Below are positions 40,069-43,788 of a stretch of DNA of 43,788 nucleotides, one piece after another; position 1 is the first letter of the stretch, and every line of letters starts with the position of its first letter. The stretch covers positions 1 to 43,788 of the forward strand of contig NZ_JTEV01000031.1 of assembly GCF_000786105.1 (NCBI RefSeq), in the 5' to 3' direction. The notes under the pieces were generated by a model that was not told the DNA's origin, did not search any database, and saw only the letters and a program-made list of their open reading frames with translations. Made by a program: the position numbers and the translations under genes. Source of the DNA: Bdellovibrio sp. ArHS (GTDB taxonomy: Bacteria; Bdellovibrionota; Bdellovibrionia; Bdellovibrionales; Bdellovibrionaceae).

Positions 40069-40124
40069 TTCTTGCATTGCACTAAAAAAGTCGTATTCTA
40101 AGGAGCGATCTAGGGGATGGTTCT

Positions 40125-40634
40125 ATGAACGACATTTTTGTAAGAGCTCGTGGCATTTCACCGGTAGTTGCTGAAGATGTATTTATTGCTGACAACGCGC
40201 GAATCATCAGCGACGTGGAAATCGGCCAGGGTTCCTCGATCTGGTATAACGTGGTTATTCGCGGGGATGTTATGCCGATTCGTATCGGTAAAGAAGTCAA
40301 TGTTCAGGATGGTTCCGTGATTCACGGCACCTATGGAAAATGGGGCACCACGCTTCATGATCGCGTGACTATTGGGCATTTGGTGATGCTTCACGGGTGT
40401 GAAGTAGGACGTGGCACGCTTGTTGGCATGGGCTCAATTCTTATGGATGGTGTGAAGGTAGGGGAACACTGTCTTATCGGCGCAGGCTCTCTTTTAACCG
40501 AAGGAACGGAAATTCCCCCGCGCAGTTTGGTGGTAGGACGCCCTGCGAAAGTCAAACGGTCCCTGACAGATGAAGAAGTGGCTCTTTTAGAAAAGTCCGC
40601 CGACAACTACCTCCTATACAAAACCTGGTATTAA
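40125..40634 (+). CDS. gamma-carbonic anhydrase-like hexapeptide-repeat protein (YrdA type)
   Basis: A 169-residue left-handed beta-helix protein with hexapeptide repeats, as in the Paenibacillus and Escherichia coli YrdA group. His residues in VIHGTYG and TIGHLVMLHGC (near 66, 86 and 91) correspond to the metal-binding triad of gamma-carbonic anhydrases. Members bind Zn or Fe and are proposed as carbonic anhydrases or acyl carriers, so activity is not certain. It is followed by a structured 95-base leader and guaB. Confidence 0.9.
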   Translation: MNDIFVRARGISPVVAEDVFIADNARIISDVEIGQGSSIWYNVVIRGDVMPIRIGKEVNVQDGSVIHGTYGKWGTTLHDRVTIGHLVMLHGCEVGRGTLVGMGSILMDGVKVGEHCLIGAGSLLTEGTEIPPRSLVVGRPAKVKRSLTDEEVALLEKSADNYLLYKTWY

Positions 40635-40656
40635 CACGCGCTTTAAAAACTTATTT

Positions 40657-40719
40657 CTGACAGAGTTCCTGTTGAACTCTCAAATTTTTCGTTTGAGAAT
40701 GAAGAAACCCTGTCAGGAG
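40657..40719 (+). promoter_or_regulatory. candidate three-way-junction leader RNA of guaB
   Basis: The closing stem CTGACAG (40657-40663) pairs perfectly with CTGTCAG (40710-40716). Inside are two adjacent hairpins: GAGTTC/GAACTC with loop CTGTT (40663-40679, sharing G40663 with the closing stem) and TCAAA/TTTGA with a 7-base loop (40680-40696). A 13-base purine-rich single strand follows. The last two bases of the closing stem are the first of the AGGAG ribosome-binding site (40715-40719). It does not fit the purine riboswitch consensus I know. Confidence 0.5.
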
Positions 40720-40729
40720 CAAGTCTTTT

Positions 40730-42193
40730 ATGGAACGCGAAATTCCCTACGCCTTAACCTTTGATGACATTCTTCTTCTTCCCCAATATTCCGAAATCAC
40801 ACCGACGGAAGTGATTCCTCGCGCGCTTTTTGCCCGAGACAAATATTTAAACACGCCGATCATTTCCGCAGCGATGGATACTGTCACTGAAAATCGCATC
40901 GCCCGTGTAATGGCCCAACACGGGGGCTTGGGGATTATTCATAAAAATCTTGATATCGATAAGCAGGCCCTTGAAGTTGAAAAAGTGAAGAAGTACGAGT
41001 CTGGTATGATTATGGACCCGATTACGCTGGGCCCCGATCACCTGGTGCAGGAAGCCGTGAATCTGATGGAGAAATTTTCTATCAGTGGCGTGCCGATCAC
41101 GGTTGATGGTGAATTGGTCGGGATTCTGACCAATCGCGATCTGCGTTTTGAGGAAAACTTCAACCAACCTATTCGCAATCTGATGACGAAAGAAGATCTG
41201 GTCACCGCAAAAATGGGGACCACGTTGGATGAAGCTAAAAAGATTTTGCAAAAGCATCGTATTGAAAAACTTCCGGTGGTGGACGCAAAAGGAAAATTGA
41301 AAGGCCTTATCACTATCAAGGATATTGAAAAAGCCAAGAATTATCCTCAAGCCACAAAGGATGAACACGGACGTCTTTTTGTGGGGGCTGGTGTCGGAGT
41401 GGGCGCTGACTCCCGGGACCGCGCAGATGCCTTGGTTGCCGCGGGTGTGGATGTTCTGTGTGTCGACACGGCTCATGGTCATTCGAAGAACGTGATTGAA
41501 ATGGTGAAGTACATTTCGCAAAAACACAAAGATGTGATTGTTGTCGCGGGCAACGTGGTGACGGCGGATGGCACGAAAGCTCTTCTGGATGCGGGAGCTG
41601 AAGTTGTGAAAGTGGGCGTGGGACCGGGAAGTATTTGTACAACCCGTGTTGTCGCCGGTGTGGGCATGCCGCAGATTTCAGCGGTTATCGAGTGCGCCAA
41701 ACTGGCAAAGTCCAAAGGAAAAACAGTGATCGCCGATGGTGGCATTAAATTTTCCGGTGACATCACAAAAGCATTGGCCCTCGGTGCTAATACAGTGATG
41801 ATCGGAAACCTTCTTGCGGGAGCCGAAGAGTCCCCTGGTGAAACCATCTTGTTCCAGGGACGTACCTATAAAGTTTATCGCGGCATGGGAAGTATTGGAG
41901 CCATGTCTCGCGGCTCTAAAGATCGTTATGGGCAGATGGATATTGAAGAAAACGACAAACTGGTGCCGGAAGGAATCGAAGGCAAAGTGGCTTACAAAGG
42001 ATCTGCTTCGGGTGTCATTCACCAATTGGTGGGCGGTCTTAAATCCGGAATGGGTTACTTGGGCGCGCGCAACATCGACGAGCTTCAAGCCAAAGCGAAG
42101 TTTGTGCGTATTTCAGCAATGGGTCTTCGCGAGTCTCACGTGCATGATGTCAGCATCACGAAAGAAGCTCCTAACTATCGCATTGAAACTTAG
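40730..42193 (+). CDS. guaB: inosine-5'-monophosphate dehydrogenase
   Basis: A 487-residue IMPDH oxidising IMP to XMP, the committed step of GMP synthesis. The barrel starts [15 protein letters not shown]; two CBS domains (about 95-205) are inserted (MIMDPITLG, then LMTKEDLVT). The active-site loop [11 protein letters not shown] carries the catalytic Cys near 303. The flap stretch [20 protein letters not shown] is near 385. The start follows AGGAGC and a branched leader. It is followed by guaA after a 9-base gap to the chosen start, so the pair is co-transcribed. Confidence 0.97.
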   Translation: MEREIPYALTFDDILLLPQYSEITPTEVIPRALFARDKYLNTPIISAAMDTVTENRIARVMAQHGGLGIIHKNLDIDKQALEVEKVKKYESGMIMDPITLGPDHLVQEAVNLMEKFSISGVPITVDGELVGILTNRDLRFEENFNQPIRNLMTKEDLVTAKMGTTLDEAKKILQKHRIEKLPVVDAKGKLKGLITIKDIEKAKNYPQATKDEHGRLFVGAGVGVGADSRDRADALVAAGVDVLCVDTAHGHSKNVIEMVKYISQKHKDVIVVAGNVVTADGTKALLDAGAEVVKVGVGPGSICTTRVVAGVGMPQISAVIECAKLAKSKGKTVIADGGIKFSGDITKALALGANTVMIGNLLAGAEESPGETILFQGRTYKVYRGMGSIGAMSRGSKDRYGQMDIEENDKLVPEGIEGKVAYKGSASGVIHQLVGGLKSGMGYLGARNIDELQAKAKFVRISAMGLRESHVHDVSITKEAPNYRIET

Positions 42194-42202
42194 GAGTCGG
42201 TG

Positions 42203-43723
42203 ATGCGCGGTTTTGTTATTTTAGATTTTGGTTCTCAGTTCACCCAATTGATTGCGCGTCGCTTGCGCGAGTTGGGATTTTATTCGGAAATTCATTCTTA
42301 CAAATTTCCGGTCGAAGAAATTCGCAAAAGAAATCCCTATGGGATTATTTTGAGTGGTGGGCCAAATTCGGTTTACGAAAGTGGAGCGCCACAACGAGAT
42401 GTCCATGAGCTTCGTAACATAAGTCCTTTAATGGGCGTGTGTTATGGAATGCAGTTGCTCACGCATCAATTGGGCGGAAAGGTTTCGCGTTCGGAACATC
42501 GTGAGTATGGTTTGAATTATGTAACATGGACTTCAGTCATAGGTAGTATTCCGCATCGTCAAAAAGTATGGATGAGTCATGGTGATGTCGTGGAAAAGCC
42601 GCCGGAAGGTTTTCAAGTCATTGGCATGTCGGATGGAAATCATCCTGCGGCGATGCAGGGGCCTGGCGTGTTGGCAGTGCAGTTTCATCCGGAAGTGGCG
42701 CACACGGATCACGGCACAGATCTTTTGAGATATTTTGCGCAAGAGATGTGTCACGCTCCAGCGGATTGGGATGCGCCCCATATCAAGGATATGCTAATTG
42801 AAAACGTGCGCCAACAGGTCGGTCCTTCGGATCATGTTCTGGTGGGGCTGAGTGGCGGGGTGGATTCAACTGTGGTGGCCACACTTCTAACGAAGGCGTT
42901 AGGGGCTGAACGTGTTCACTGTGTTTTTGTCGACAACGGTCTTTTGCGTAAGAATGAATTTACTACGGTTTTGGAAAATTATCACCGGATCGGTTTGAAT
43001 GTGAAGGGTGTTGATGCTTCGGAAGAATTCCTGTCGGCTCTGCAGGGAAAATCTGATCCAGAGGAAAAACGCAAAACCATTGGTCGAGTGTTCATCGAAG
43101 TCTTCGATAAAAGTTATGACACCAATTTCCCGATCAAATGGCTGGCGCAAGGAACGTTGTACCCCGATGTGATTGAAAGTGTTTCTTCCGTCGGTGGCAG
43201 TGTGACGATCAAGTCCCATCATAACGTCGGCGGATTGCCGGAAAAAATGAATCTGGGGTTGGTCGAACCGGTCAGGGAATTGTTTAAAGATGAAGTGCGT
43301 GCATTGGGTGCGCAATTGGGTTTGCCCCATGAAATGTTGTGGCGCCATCCATTCCCGGGACCGGGTTTGGCCATCCGTGTGCTGGGTGAGGTGACCAAAG
43401 AAAAACTGCAGATTCTTAAAGAGGCGGATGATGTTTTTATTTCAGAACTTCGTCGGCGCGGCCTATATGAAAAGATCTGGCAGGCCTTCTGTGTTCTGTT
43501 GCCGGTAAAAACGGTCGGTGTGCAAGGGGACTCGCGCACCTATGATCACGTTCTTTCTTTGCGGGCAGTGACTTCCAGTGATGGGATGACTGCGGACTGG
43601 TATCCTTTTGAATTTCAATTCTTAAGGGAAGTCTCTAATATGATTACGAACAAAGTGAAGGGTGTGAATCGTGTGGTGTACGATATCACCAGCAAGCCGC
43701 CGGGGACGATCGAATGGGAGTAG
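42203..43723 (+). CDS. guaA: GMP synthase (glutamine-hydrolysing)
   Basis: A 506-residue two-domain enzyme converting XMP to GMP with glutamine. The class I amidotransferase half has GVCYGMQLL (Cys80), with the HPEVAHTD stretch near 175. The ATP-pyrophosphatase half has GLSGGVDSTV near 218. The C-terminal dimer domain ends DITSKPPGTIEWE, the standard tail. A GTG at 42200 precedes it by one codon, but AGGAG (42192-42196) is better spaced for the ATG at 42203. Confidence 0.97.
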   Translation: MRGFVILDFGSQFTQLIARRLRELGFYSEIHSYKFPVEEIRKRNPYGIILSGGPNSVYESGAPQRDVHELRNISPLMGVCYGMQLLTHQLGGKVSRSEHREYGLNYVTWTSVIGSIPHRQKVWMSHGDVVEKPPEGFQVIGMSDGNHPAAMQGPGVLAVQFHPEVAHTDHGTDLLRYFAQEMCHAPADWDAPHIKDMLIENVRQQVGPSDHVLVGLSGGVDSTVVATLLTKALGAERVHCVFVDNGLLRKNEFTTVLENYHRIGLNVKGVDASEEFLSALQGKSDPEEKRKTIGRVFIEVFDKSYDTNFPIKWLAQGTLYPDVIESVSSVGGSVTIKSHHNVGGLPEKMNLGLVEPVRELFKDEVRALGAQLGLPHEMLWRHPFPGPGLAIRVLGEVTKEKLQILKEADDVFISELRRRGLYEKIWQAFCVLLPVKTVGVQGDSRTYDHVLSLRAVTSSDGMTADWYPFEFQFLREVSNMITNKVKGVNRVVYDITSKPPGTIEWE

Positions 43724-43777
43724 TGCGGACTTTATAAACTGATCCCGTAGTCTGGTTGTAGCGCGGGGGATTTGGTG

Positions 43778-43785
43778 CGGAGGAA
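43778..43785 (+). promoter_or_regulatory. ribosome-binding site at the window edge
   Basis: CGGAGGAA lies at 43778-43785, three bases before the end of the window, with no start codon inside. A plus-strand gene probably begins just beyond the window. Confidence 0.5.
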
Positions 43786-43788
43786 ATA

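Noticed and set aside
40657-40719. Assignment of the guaB leader as a purine or xanthine riboswitch
   Set aside because: The junction sequences expected for the purine class are absent, and I could not match the xanthine class; kept as an unassigned structure.
1-43788. tRNA, rRNA, CRISPR, insertion sequence or prophage
   Set aside because: No tRNA T-arm/acceptor pattern, repeat-spacer array, transposase or integrase was recognised on either strand by reading.

Overview
The window reads as a chromosomal segment of a Bdellovibrio-like predatory bacterium (Bdellovibrionota). The basis is gene content and style: a complete Gram-negative envelope gene (LptD), a VKOR-DsbA fusion, many small secreted proteins without recognisable families, several coiled-coil proteins, a lysine/alanine-rich histone H1-like protein, and roughly even base composition. 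The genus is inferred from family resemblance and not proven. The window is dense with genes, and I see no tRNA, rRNA, CRISPR array, transposase or prophage.

Layout. 1-6.6 kb: a secreted alpha/beta hydrolase, the tRNA hydroxylation protein TrhO (minus strand), release factor RF3, a two-gene ABC exporter and a small secreted protein. 6.6-12.3 kb: the translation and export operon ffh-rpsP-khpA-rimM-trmD-(COG4752 methyltransferase)-rplS, followed by rnhB-yraN. It is interrupted by an intrinsic terminator just before rimM. Between rplS and rnhB lies a long perfect inverted repeat. 12.3-21 kb: envelope and unknown genes: LptD, a STAS protein, a coiled-coil protein, a membrane-anchored protein, a VKOR-DsbA disulfide enzyme, a ChaN-like protein translationally coupled to a double-GYF_2 protein, and the nucleoid protein HU.

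21-26.7 kb: a same-strand run (secreted protein, TPR protein, FecR-like secreted protein, a 558-residue coiled-coil protein, pyruvate kinase) that begins behind a near-perfect dyad with a third half-site. 26.8-30.5 kb (minus strand): a cyclic-nucleotide-binding protein, then a thiolase plus two-subunit 3-oxoacid CoA-transferase operon for acetoacetate and ketone-body type metabolism. 30.5-34.5 kb: a secreted beta-rich protein, the histone-like protein, a 690-base gene-poor stretch with a palindrome and simple repeats, a secreted HNH-type nuclease and an acidic-tailed protein. 34.5-43.7 kb: miaB, a DUF151 nuclease-family protein, a KefB-like antiporter, a patatin phospholipase, a gamma-carbonic-anhydrase-like protein, and guaB-guaA for GMP synthesis.

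Several starts were moved from the longest frame on the basis of ribosome-binding sites and promoters (for example trhO, khpA, the ChaN-like gene, the cyclic-nucleotide-binding gene and miaB). The most interesting non-coding signals are branched-RNA candidates in front of guaB and trhO whose closing stems run into the ribosome-binding site, the long inverted repeat abutting the rnhB promoter, and the dyad at 21.2 kb. No single cassette can be declared a new system. The best candidates for undescribed biology are the envelope/coiled-coil run at 21.3-25.2 kb, the ChaN-like/GYF_2 pair, and the secreted nuclease with its repeat-rich upstream region.
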